A stretch of DNA of 64,000 nucleotides from JAKACA01 sp052143575 (GTDB lineage Bacteria; Actinomycetota; Acidimicrobiia; Acidimicrobiales; Bog-793): positions 12,594 through 76,593 of the forward strand of contig JBKQSP010000033.1 of NCBI GenBank assembly GCA_052143575.1, written 5' to 3'. The first letter of the stretch is position 1. Every line of letters starts with the position of its first letter. Both the position numbers and the translations under genes were made by a program. The notes beneath the pieces were generated by a model. It was not told the DNA's origin, did no database searches, and saw nothing but the letters and a program-made list of their open reading frames with translations. This document shows positions 50,761 through 58,351 of the stretch, piece by piece.

Positions 50761-52020
50761 ATGTTCGGGGCTCTCCGCCGTCGCCGCGGGCTCCAAGTGG
50801 CGCGCCGCTCCAAGGGGCGGGTAGCTGCCTGGATCGCCACCGTTGTCGTCGCCGCAATCGTCATCGGTGAAGTGGCGGCGGACGTCGTGAACTCCTCCGG
50901 GCCGGCTTCGGTGATGTCGGATCGGACCTACGCAGCCGCCGTGGTGCCGATCATCGACGAGTCGACCGCACTGCTGCCGTGGTTGACCGACGTGCGGACG
51001 AAGCCTGTCAGCCTCGGGCGAGCCGGCATCGAGTCCGCCCTCGGCCACCTCGTCTCCGGCTCGGCGAACGTCGAGCTGCAGCTGGCGCAGCTCGGTATCG
51101 CACCGCCGAGCGCCCGAGCCGGCGACTACCTGTCGGAGACCCTCGCCGCCCGCACGGCCGCTGCGCGTCAGGTCACCGGCGGCATCGCCCAGGCGATCGG
51201 CCCGACCGCCGGCGAGGGCGCCGCCACCGCCTCCCTCCTTGCCGCCGCCGCCGACCTGCAGCGGTCCGACGACGACTACACGCGCTTTGTCGACTCACTT
51301 CCGGGTTACGTCACTCGCTCTGTGGCGCTGCCGGCATCTCAGTGGTACGAGGCGGCCGAGTGGTCGCCGACGGCGGTGTCGTCGTTCGCGTCGCTGCTCC
51401 GCTCGACCGCCGCCCTCAAGGTGAATCACTCCCTGCTCATCGTCGCCGTCACCGTGTCGCCGCCCGACTTGCGGATCACGGGCCTGCCGACCACGACGAC
51501 CACGACCACGACTACGACCACGTCGACGACGACGACGAGCACGACCACCACCACGACGACGACGCTGCCGGGCGTGACGACGAGCAGCACGCTGCCCACA
51601 ACGGCGACGAGCACGACAACCACGACGAGCACGACAACCACGACGACGACGATGCAGATCCCACCGCCCGGCTCGGTGTCCTTCTACCCGCCGACGAGTC
51701 ATCTCTCCGTCGAAGTCGTCATCGCCAATGCAGGCGATGTGCCGGCTTCCAACGTGCGGGTCGGTGCGAAGCTCACCCCGGTGACTGCCTCACCCTCTGG
51801 GAAGGCGCCATCGGGCCACAAGACGAGCACCACGACGACCCCGGCGGGACCGGTGCTGCACAGCGCAGCGACATCGAGCCTCATCGCCGCCCTCGCTGCC
51901 GGCAGATCCGTCGACATCACACTGCCCGCCCTGAGCTGTCAGGCAGGTGGACGCTACGTGCTCGAGATCAAGGTGGGAGACGACGTCGAGTCCTTCACGC
52001 TCCAAGTGGCGGCGGACTGA
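50761..52020 (+). CDS. Membrane-anchored protein with a long poly-threonine stalk, function unknown
   Basis: 419 residues. One N-terminal membrane helix (VAAWIATVVVAAIVIGEVA), an Ala/Ser/Leu-rich helical domain (~45-235) with SARAGDYLSETLAARTAAA, a stalk of about 60 residues nearly all Thr (with Ser), and a C-terminal beta-type domain (~300-419) with LSVEVVIANAGDVPASNVRV. The stalk suggests an extracellular spacer, perhaps O-glycosylated. No known enzyme domain. The tail overlaps larC convergently by 26 bases. ATG 50761 is the only sensible start. Confidence 0.7.
   Translation: MFGALRRRRGLQVARRSKGRVAAWIATVVVAAIVIGEVAADVVNSSGPASVMSDRTYAAAVVPIIDESTALLPWLTDVRTKPVSLGRAGIESALGHLVSGSANVELQLAQLGIAPPSARAGDYLSETLAARTAAARQVTGGIAQAIGPTAGEGAATASLLAAAADLQRSDDDYTRFVDSLPGYVTRSVALPASQWYEAAEWSPTAVSSFASLLRSTAALKVNHSLLIVAVTVSPPDLRITGLPTTTTTTTTTTTSTTTTSTTTTTTTTLPGVTTSSTLPTTATSTTTTTSTTTTTTTMQIPPPGSVSFYPPTSHLSVEVVIANAGDVPASNVRVGAKLTPVTASPSGKAPSGHKTSTTTTPAGPVLHSAATSSLIAALAAGRSVDITLPALSCQAGGRYVLEIKVGDDVESFTLQVAAD
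51490..51654 (+). repeat. ACN-rich low-complexity tract encoding the poly-Thr stalk
   Basis: Uninterrupted runs of ACG, ACC and ACA codons with a few TCG/AGC. It is broken near the middle by a short CTGCCGGGCGTG spacer, so it reads as two Thr blocks. Codon mix is varied, so it is protein-level, not pure DNA slippage, though it is likely length-variable between strains. Confidence 0.8.
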
Positions 52021-53218
52021 GGTCGTCGTCGCCCTCCGTCTCGGGAAGGACGGAGCGAAAACCGGCTTCGGCCCGCGCCGTCACCTCGATGAGCGTGAGC
52101 CCTGTGATGCGGGCGACACGAGCAGCGTCGGAGTACTCGGCTTTCACGCGCCCCGGGCTCACCTTCACGCGCACGGGTAGGCCTTCGACCTCGACAACAC
52201 CCGGTTGGCGCTCGGCCGCCCAACGTTGCACGCCGGAGGCTCGAACACCGAGGGTGCCCGTCTCGGCCGTCAGCAGGGCCGAGAGCTGGCTTGCGAGCGC
52301 CGGGTCGCACAGCACGCTCACGACATGGCCGGGACGGCCGCGCTTCATCACGACGGGATGGATCCAGGCGTCGAGCGCCCCAGCCTCGAGGAGTCGGTCG
52401 ACGGCATGAGCAAGGGTCTCTCCCGTGGCGTCGTCAAGGTTCGACTCGAGCACCACGAGTGGCTGACCGACGGGACCGGCCGACCCCTCCGAGTCCGCCG
52501 CCATGCCGATGACGACCTGGGTGCAGTTCGGTGTCCCCTCCAGCTCGCGGACGCCGGCTCCGAAACCCGACGCCTCGATCGTCATGGCCGGCATTGGTCC
52601 GAACTCCGTTCCCCAGGCCCGCAGGATGGCGGCGCCGGTCGGTGTCGTGAGCTCGACGTTGACGTCGCGCCCGACCGTCGGGATGCCGGCGAGCAGCTCG
52701 ACCACGGCGGGGGCAGGGTTGGGCAAAAGGCCATGGGCGGTCCGCACGACGCCCGTGCCAGTCACGACCGGGCTCGCCGCCACGCTGTCGATCCCGAGCA
52801 GCTCGAGGGCGATGGCCGAGCCGACGATGTCGACGATGGCGTCGTGACCGCCGACTTCGTGGAAATGGACCTGAGCAGGCGGGCGCCGGTGCAGGCGCCC
52901 TTCCACCTCGGCCAGCACGGAGAAAGCGGCCACGGCGCGGGCGCGCACCCGCTCGGGCAGACGAGCCTCCTCGACGATCCCGATGACGTGCATGAAGGTC
53001 CGCACGACGCCGTCGTCGCGCGCCGACACGATCGCCTGTGTCGCCGCCAGACCGTTTCGCAGCACGGGCTCAAACTCGAGCGACCAGCCACCGATGGGAA
53101 TCTGGCCGAGCAGCTTCACGAGCTCGTCGGTGTCGGCCCCGGCGTCGACGAGGCTGCCGAGCGTCATGTCGCCCGAGATGCCCGAGAAGCAGTTGAACCA
53201 GGCGATGCGACGGCTCAT
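51995..53218 (-). CDS. larC: Nickel insertion protein LarC for the nickel-pincer cofactor
   Basis: 407 residues in one uninterrupted frame. N-terminal MSRRIAWFNCFSGISGDMTL and GSLVDAGADTDELVKLLG, central VHFHEVGGHDAIVDIVGSAI with His/Asp ligands, and GVVRTAHGLLPNPAPAVVEL are LarC signatures. LarC inserts nickel in the cofactor of lactate racemase and related epimerases, using CTP. In some lactobacilli larC is split by frameshift; here it is whole. ATG 53218 overlaps larB (ATGA). Its stop overlaps the convergent surface protein. Confidence 0.9.
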   Translation of the reverse strand: MSRRIAWFNCFSGISGDMTLGSLVDAGADTDELVKLLGQIPIGGWSLEFEPVLRNGLAATQAIVSARDDGVVRTFMHVIGIVEEARLPERVRARAVAAFSVLAEVEGRLHRRPPAQVHFHEVGGHDAIVDIVGSAIALELLGIDSVAASPVVTGTGVVRTAHGLLPNPAPAVVELLAGIPTVGRDVNVELTTPTGAAILRAWGTEFGPMPAMTIEASGFGAGVRELEGTPNCTQVVIGMAADSEGSAGPVGQPLVVLESNLDDATGETLAHAVDRLLEAGALDAWIHPVVMKRGRPGHVVSVLCDPALASQLSALLTAETGTLGVRASGVQRWAAERQPGVVEVEGLPVRVKVSPGRVKAEYSDAARVARITGLTLIEVTARAEAGFRSVLPETEGDDDLSPPPLGA

Positions 53219-53979
53219 CGGAGGATCCGAGCGACGGCGCACGCCGCACCGAAGCCGTTGTCGATGCCGACGACGCAGACGCCGGCCGCACAGGAGGCGT
53301 GCATTGCGAGCAGAGCCGTCACGCCGTCGAGGGCAGCCCCGTACCCGGCCGAGGTGGGCACGGCGATCACCGGTGCGGGCGTGAGACCGCCGACGAGGCT
53401 CGCCAAGGCCCCTTCCATACCGGCGATGACGACGACGGCGTCTGCATCCACGAGCTCGTCGAAGGCGGCGAGTATCCGGTGGACACCGGCGACGCCGCAG
53501 TCCTGCGTCACCTCCGGCCTGAAGCCGTAGGCACGCAGCGTCGCCACGCACTCGTCGCTCGCCGGTTGATCGGCCGTGCCCGCTGAGCAGACCAGTATCC
53601 GGCCCGGCCGCGCGGCGTTCGGGCGCCAGTAGAGCGTGCGCAGGCGGTCGTGCTCGGCTGCGGAGGCATCAGGAACGCAGACGCCGTCCGGGCAGAGGGC
53701 GAGGGCCGCGGCCGCCTGCAGTGCCGTCGCCCGCGTCAGGAGAACGGGGCCGCTCCCACCGGCAAGGAGCTCGGCCACGATGCCGGCGCACTGAGCAGGC
53801 GTCTTGCCGGGGCCGTAGATCGCCTCCACCATGCCCTGGCGCAGCGGCCGGTGGTGGTCGACCTTGGCATAACCGAGGTCGGTGAAGGGCAACCGCTGCA
53901 GCCGGGTCACGGCATCGTCTGGCGAACAGGCGCCTGATTGGATGTCCTCTACAAGTTGGCGCACGTCGAACTCGTCCAT
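53215..53979 (-). CDS. larB: Nicotinate dinucleotide carboxylase/hydrolase LarB
   Basis: 254 residues. Contains LGYAKVDHHRPLRQGMVEAI (substrate-binding loop), AVVVIAGMEGALASLVGGLT, APVIAVPTSAGYGAALDGVT and a final NGFGAACAVARIL, all typical of the LarB/PurE-like fold. It carboxylates nicotinate adenine dinucleotide, the first step of nickel-pincer cofactor synthesis. Coupled to larC. larE (sulfur transfer) and larA (racemase) are not in the window. The start lies 22 bases from the divergent pheA start. Confidence 0.92.
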   Translation of the reverse strand: MDEFDVRQLVEDIQSGACSPDDAVTRLQRLPFTDLGYAKVDHHRPLRQGMVEAIYGPGKTPAQCAGIVAELLAGGSGPVLLTRATALQAAAALALCPDGVCVPDASAAEHDRLRTLYWRPNAARPGRILVCSAGTADQPASDECVATLRAYGFRPEVTQDCGVAGVHRILAAFDELVDADAVVVIAGMEGALASLVGGLTPAPVIAVPTSAGYGAALDGVTALLAMHASCAAGVCVVGIDNGFGAACAVARILR

Positions 53980-54000
53980 TGTGCTTACTATCCTGCCCGC

Positions 54001-54960
54001 ATGGACGGGGACTTGCGACCTTCGAGCTCGCGCTGGCCGACGATCGGCTTCCTCGGCCCTCCTGGCACCTTCACCGAGGAGGCCTTACTGGCTGAACCGG
54101 AGCTTGCCTCCGCCGACCTCGTCCCCTTTCCCACGATCGGAGAAGTGCTCACGGCCGTGGACGCCGGCGAGGTGGCGGCCGGCTACGTGCCGATCGAGAA
54201 CTCCATCGAAGGGACCGTCCCGGTCACCCTCGACCACCTCGTCTTCGAATCGGAGCTGCTGATCCAAGGCGAGTCCATCCTGGACGTCCACCTGCACCTC
54301 CTGGCGCCGCCGGGGACCAAGGTCGCCGACGTGCGCCGTGTCGTCTCGTTCCCGCACGCCAGCGCCCAGTGCCGGCGCTACGTGCGGGAGGTGCTCGGCG
54401 GCGCCGAAGTCGTGGCGTCGAACTCGACGGCGGAGGCTGCCCGGCTCGTCGGCAGCGAGCCCAGCGAAGGGACGGCTGCCATCGCCCCAATGCTGGCCGG
54501 CCGTCTCTACGGCCTCGAAGCCATCGCCGAGCGCATCGAGGATTACGGGGAGAACCAGACCCGCTTCCTCCTCGTGGCACCGGGCGAGGTGCCGGCGCCG
54601 ACCGGGCACGATCGCACGAGCATCGTCTGTTTCCAGCAGGCGGACCGACCGGGCAGCCTGCACGAGATCCTCTCCCACTTCTCGGCGCGGAGCCTCAACC
54701 TCACCAAGATCGAGTCACGGCCGACCAAGCAGGGGCTGGGCGACTACTGCTTTGTCATCGACCTCGAGGGACACGTCACCGACGAGGTGGTCGGTGACTG
54801 CCTGAAGGAGTTGCACATGGTCCTGGCCGGTCTCAAGTTCCTCGGCTCCTACCCGGCAGCCGGGGACCACGGTCCCCGCCTGCGTGAGGCGTCCTCGGTG
54901 CGGCGACGCGACGCCGAGACCTGGTTGTCGTCGGTGCGCGCCCAGATCCGCCCCGGCTGA
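54001..54960 (+). CDS. pheA: Prephenate dehydratase with ACT domain
   Basis: 319 residues. PDT domain: IGFLGPPGTFTEEALLAEP, GYVPIENSIEGTVPVTLDHL, NSTAEAARLV, ENQTRFLLV (Thr-Arg-Phe active site). The ACT domain (~205-280) has GSLHEILSHFSARSLNLTKI and ESRPTKQGLGDYCF, the phenylalanine-feedback site. It makes phenylpyruvate for phenylalanine. ATG 54001 is preferred; a TACTAT at 53986-53991 would put transcription start almost at the ATG (near-leaderless). A polar ~35-residue tail extends past the ACT domain. Confidence 0.95.
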   Translation: MDGDLRPSSSRWPTIGFLGPPGTFTEEALLAEPELASADLVPFPTIGEVLTAVDAGEVAAGYVPIENSIEGTVPVTLDHLVFESELLIQGESILDVHLHLLAPPGTKVADVRRVVSFPHASAQCRRYVREVLGGAEVVASNSTAEAARLVGSEPSEGTAAIAPMLAGRLYGLEAIAERIEDYGENQTRFLLVAPGEVPAPTGHDRTSIVCFQQADRPGSLHEILSHFSARSLNLTKIESRPTKQGLGDYCFVIDLEGHVTDEVVGDCLKELHMVLAGLKFLGSYPAAGDHGPRLREASSVRRRDAETWLSSVRAQIRPG

Positions 54961-55020
54961 GCGCGACGTCCGTGCCGCTGGCCGGTGCGCCCCGCGCTGC
55001 ACGCCGTGCGCCTTCGGCAG

Positions 55021-55650
55021 TCAGCGTGTCGCCGCCCCACCCCGCACGAGCTCCACGATGGCAGGGCCGGCGGCGACGACGGAGCCGGCAGCGAAGGGGG
55101 GCTGCGGGTCGTACTCGATGCCGAGTTGGATCGCCTTGGCGACGTCGCTGCCGGCGATCAAGGCGGCCAGCGTGAGCGCCATGTCGATCCCGGCGGAGAC
55201 GCCGGCGGCCGTGACGACGCGTCCCTGCACCACGACGCGTCGTGCTGTGTAGGTGGCGCCGAAGGACTCGAGAGCATCGACCCGCGACCAATGCGTCGTC
55301 GCCTCGATCCCTCTCAACAGCCCGGCTGCCCCGAGGATCTCCGACCCGGTGCACACCGACGTCGTCCAGTCGGTCGTCTGGTGCAGCGCCTGCACCCAGG
55401 CGACGAGCGCCGGGTCGAGGACGGCATCTCGCGAACCCGGGCCGCCCGGCACGACGAGCACCTCGCAGGCGTCGATCTCCGCGAAGGCGGCGTCGGCGAC
55501 GAGCGCCAGGCTGCCCGTGTCGGTGCGCACGGAGCGGGGTGACGAGGCGGCAAACACGACCGAAGCGCCCGGGAGCCGGGAGAGGACCTCGTAGGGACCG
55601 ACGGCGTCGAGGGCGGTGAAGCGCTCGTAGAGCGGGATGACGATTCTCAT
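55021..55650 (-). CDS. DJ-1/PfpI family protein
   Basis: 209 residues. DJ-1 fold: MRIVIPLYERFTALDAVGPY, EVLVVPGGPGSRDAVLDPAL, nucleophile elbow SVCTGSEILGAAGLLRG (Cys), with THWSRVDALESFGATYTAR after it, then GVSAGIDMALTLAALIAG. ATG 55650 has AAAGGA eight bases upstream. It is a single-domain protein beside an AraC-type gene that carries a related domain, so they probably form a functional pair (sensor/regulator and enzyme). Substrate unknown; isonitrile hydratases (InhA-like) share this form. Confidence 0.87.
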   Translation of the reverse strand: MRIVIPLYERFTALDAVGPYEVLSRLPGASVVFAASSPRSVRTDTGSLALVADAAFAEIDACEVLVVPGGPGSRDAVLDPALVAWVQALHQTTDWTTSVCTGSEILGAAGLLRGIEATTHWSRVDALESFGATYTARRVVVQGRVVTAAGVSAGIDMALTLAALIAGSDVAKAIQLGIEYDPQPPFAAGSVVAAGPAIVELVRGGAATR

Positions 55651-55714
55651 GGCAGTGTCCTTTCGGGAGGGAGCCGAGCGGGATGGCTCGGCCGGGCCGG
55701 ACCGGGTGTCGAGC

Positions 55715-56683
55715 TCAGGCTGAGGCAGCGGATGCGAAGTGATGGCGGTACTGGCCGGGAGTCGTACCGAGCACTCGGCGGAACGAGCGGTGAAGGGTCT
55801 CGACCGTGCCGAACCCACAGCGGCGGGCGATCTCGCTCGTGCCGGACGTCGTCGTTTCGAGGAGGCGACGGGCCGCCTCGACCCGCGCCGCTTCCACGTA
55901 AGCGGCAGGCGTCTCGCCGAATTCCGCCCGGAAGACTCGGGCGAAGTGGCGCGGACTCATCGCGCTGCGCCGTGCCAGGGCGCTCACCCGGAGATCCTCG
56001 TCGAGGTGATCGGCCACGAACGCCTCGAGGCGCCTGAGCGGCAGGCTCGACGGTCGCTGGGCAGCCAGTTGAGCGCTGAATTGTGATTGCCCGCCGGGCC
56101 GTTGCACGAAGAGCACCAGCCAGCGGGCGACGCTGCGGGCGAGCTCGGCGCCGTGGTCGTCCTCGACGAGCTTGAGGGCGAGGTCCATCCCGGCCGTGAC
56201 CCCAGCGGAGGTCCAGACATTGCCGTCACGCACGAAGATGGGGTCCCGCTCGACCGTCGCCGTGGGGAGGCGAGCCGCCAGCCGCTCGCACGCAGACCAG
56301 TGCGTCGTCGCCCGCCTGCCGTCGAGCAGTCCGGCTTCGGCGAGGACGAAAGCTCCCGTGCACACAGAGGCGAGTCGCCTCGAACGCCGGGCGGCCGAGC
56401 GCACCCAGGCAACCAGTGCGTCGTCTGCGACTGCTGCGCCGCCGCCGCCACCGCCGACCACGACGAGCGTGTCGATGTGGCCCCGGCACTCGGCGAGGCG
56501 CCGATCCGCGCGGATCCCGAGGCCGCAGGAGGCACTCAGCAGTCCACCCTCGGTACTGACGACCTCGCTGGTGTAGGTGGGCCGACCCTGCAGCCGGCTG
56601 GCGGCCGAGAAGACTTCCATCGGCCCGGTGAGGTCGAGGATCTCGAAACCGTCGAACACCACGAAGACGACGCGCTGTTGCAT
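55715..56683 (-). CDS. AraC-family regulator with DJ-1/PfpI N-terminal domain (FtrA-like)
   Basis: 322 residues. N-terminal DJ-1-like domain (VVFDGFEILDLTGPMEVFSA ... SVCTGAFVLAEAGLLDGRRA, TAGMDLALKLVED) and C-terminal AraC HTH pair (RVSALARRSAMSPRHFARVF; SEIARRCGFGTVETLHRSFR). GlxA/FtrA-type regulators sense small molecules through the DJ-1-like half. ATG 56683 is chosen because the family start is MQQRVVFVVFDGF. Upstream is the FMN riboswitch region of ribE on the other strand. Confidence 0.92.
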   Translation of the reverse strand: MQQRVVFVVFDGFEILDLTGPMEVFSAASRLQGRPTYTSEVVSTEGGLLSASCGLGIRADRRLAECRGHIDTLVVVGGGGGGAAVADDALVAWVRSAARRSRRLASVCTGAFVLAEAGLLDGRRATTHWSACERLAARLPTATVERDPIFVRDGNVWTSAGVTAGMDLALKLVEDDHGAELARSVARWLVLFVQRPGGQSQFSAQLAAQRPSSLPLRRLEAFVADHLDEDLRVSALARRSAMSPRHFARVFRAEFGETPAAYVEAARVEAARRLLETTTSGTSEIARRCGFGTVETLHRSFRRVLGTTPGQYRHHFASAASA

Positions 56684-56778
56684 GCAACCATCATGCGGGC
56701 AGGTCTGTGTGGCTGCAATGACATGATCATGACGATTTCTGCCATCTTCTCGACACCCCGGAGCAGACGCCGCCGACA

Positions 56779-56899
56779 CCTCGGTATCATTTCGTCACTT
56801 GGTGCAATCCCGAGGAGCGGCGGTGACAGCCCGCCGGACCCGCCGGTGGCGGGTCGACCCGGTGGAACCCCGGGGCCACGCGGTGAGACCCCGCCGAGG
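56779..56899 (+). ncRNA. FMN riboswitch (RFN element)
   Basis: Matches the actinobacterial RFN core: GGTGCAATCCCGAGGAGCGG then CGGTGACAGCCCGC, and GACCCGGTGGAACCCCGG followed by CCACGCGGTGAGACCCCGC. P1 is closed by CCTCGG (56779-56784) and CCGAGG (56894-56899). It lies about 60 bases before a GGAGG site and the ribE-ribB start, so FMN should repress riboflavin synthesis here, most likely by blocking translation or promoting termination. The region between it and the gene lacks an obvious T-run. Confidence 0.88.
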
Positions 56900-56960
56900 G
56901 CCGGCATTCGCCGCCTCTCAGCCCCGACGTCGCGGCGTCGGCAGCGCAGAGGAGGTCACC

Positions 56961-58181
56961 ATGTTCACAGGCAGAATCCGTCAAGTCGGCGTCGTGTCGG
57001 AGGTCGACGGCACCGGTGTGCGCGTGTACGCCCCGAAGGTCGCAGGACTCACGGACGCCGGCGGTTCCATCGCCGTTGCCGGCGTCTGCGTGACGGCGTC
57101 GTCGGTCGATGCGGAGGGTTTCTCGGCGACGCTTTCGAGCGAGACCCGGCGCCGCTCGACGCTCGGGGATCTCGTGGCCGGCTCGAAGGTCAACCTCGAG
57201 CCGGCGCTCGAAGTGGGCAGCGCGCTGGACGGTCATCTTGTGCAGGGGCACATCGACGGCACGGGCAAGGTCGCCCGCGTCGATGCCGAGGAGATCGGTC
57301 GGCGCATCTGGATCCGCGCTTCCGATCGAGTCATGGCACAGCTGGTGGCGAAATGCTCGATTGCGGTCGAGGGCGTGAGCCTGACGGTCGCCGAGATCGG
57401 GCGGGATCGCTTCTCCGTGGCTCTCATCCCGACGACGCTGGCCGAGACGACGCTGGCCGATCTCGAGGTGGGCCAGCGCGTCAATCTCGAAACCGACCTC
57501 GTTGCCAAGCTGGCTCGCCACAAGGGTGCCGCCACGGGCGCCGCGCTGGCCGCCGTCATCGGCTCGCTCCCATGGGCGGGACCGCTGAGCGGCCGACTCG
57601 GCGTCGAGAAGGCACTGGCGCAGATCGCCGCCGGGGGTGGCGTCGTCGTCTGGGATCCGGCACGCGAGACCGAGGGCGACGTCGTGTTCGCCGGCGCCCG
57701 GCTGCGGCCGGAGGCGATGACCTTCCTCCTTACGCAGGCGTGCGGGCACACGACGGTGCCCTGCGATCTCCCGCGTCTCGAGCGGCTGGAGATCCCTCCG
57801 CTTCCAGGCGCCGGCGACCGGCACGGCACCGCCCCCCATCTGCCGGTCGACCTTGCTGTGGGCACCGGCACGGGTGTATCAGCGAGCGAGCGGTCGGCCA
57901 CCATTCGACGCCTCGCCCATCCCGATGCGGTCCCTGGCGACTTCCTGCGCCCGGGGCACGTGTTCCCGCTCGGGGCGAGGAGCGGGGGCCTCCCTGAGCG
58001 CGCCGGGCACACGGAGGCATCGGTCGCCTTGTGCGAGGCGGCCGGCCTGCCGACGGTGGCTGTCATCTGCGAAGTGATGGACGCCGACGGCGTCATGGCG
58101 GGCAGCGCGGCATTGGAGCGCTTCGCTCTCAGCTGGGGGCTGCCGATCGTTGACATCGCCGATCTGACCGCCTGGCTCTGA
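56961..58181 (+). CDS. ribE-ribB: Riboflavin synthase fused to 3,4-dihydroxy-2-butanone 4-phosphate synthase
   Basis: 406 residues. Residues ~1-195 are riboflavin synthase alpha: MFTGRI start, internal duplicate LDGHLVQGHIDGTGKV, and VEGVSLTV. Residues ~205-400 are RibB: REXEGD-type motif DPARETEGDVVFAG, GTGVSASERSATIRRL, and C-terminal RAGHTEASVALCEAAGLP with AVICEVMDADGVMAGSA. The fusion joins the first four-carbon step and the last step of riboflavin synthesis. AGAGGAGG precedes ATG 56961. Preceded by an FMN riboswitch. ribD, ribH and a GTP cyclohydrolase are not in the window. Confidence 0.9.
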   Translation: MFTGRIRQVGVVSEVDGTGVRVYAPKVAGLTDAGGSIAVAGVCVTASSVDAEGFSATLSSETRRRSTLGDLVAGSKVNLEPALEVGSALDGHLVQGHIDGTGKVARVDAEEIGRRIWIRASDRVMAQLVAKCSIAVEGVSLTVAEIGRDRFSVALIPTTLAETTLADLEVGQRVNLETDLVAKLARHKGAATGAALAAVIGSLPWAGPLSGRLGVEKALAQIAAGGGVVVWDPARETEGDVVFAGARLRPEAMTFLLTQACGHTTVPCDLPRLERLEIPPLPGAGDRHGTAPHLPVDLAVGTGTGVSASERSATIRRLAHPDAVPGDFLRPGHVFPLGARSGGLPERAGHTEASVALCEAAGLPTVAVICEVMDADGVMAGSAALERFALSWGLPIVDIADLTAWL

Positions 58182-58351
58182 TCCTTCCGGACCGTCGCAT
58201 CCCTCGAGGTGGCATCGCCGCCACCGGCTCTCGGCACTACCGGCCGACCCTCGCCCGGCACCAGCAGGTTCGCAGGCCGATCGCACCGATCTCACAGGAA
58301 CGGGTTGTTCAATGATGTGGGTAACGCCGATCAATCGAAAGGCCGGCAACG

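Noticed and set aside
51490..51654. ACG/ACC repeats as a CRISPR or microsatellite
   Set aside because: No spacer-repeat pattern; the tract encodes poly-Thr in an open frame.
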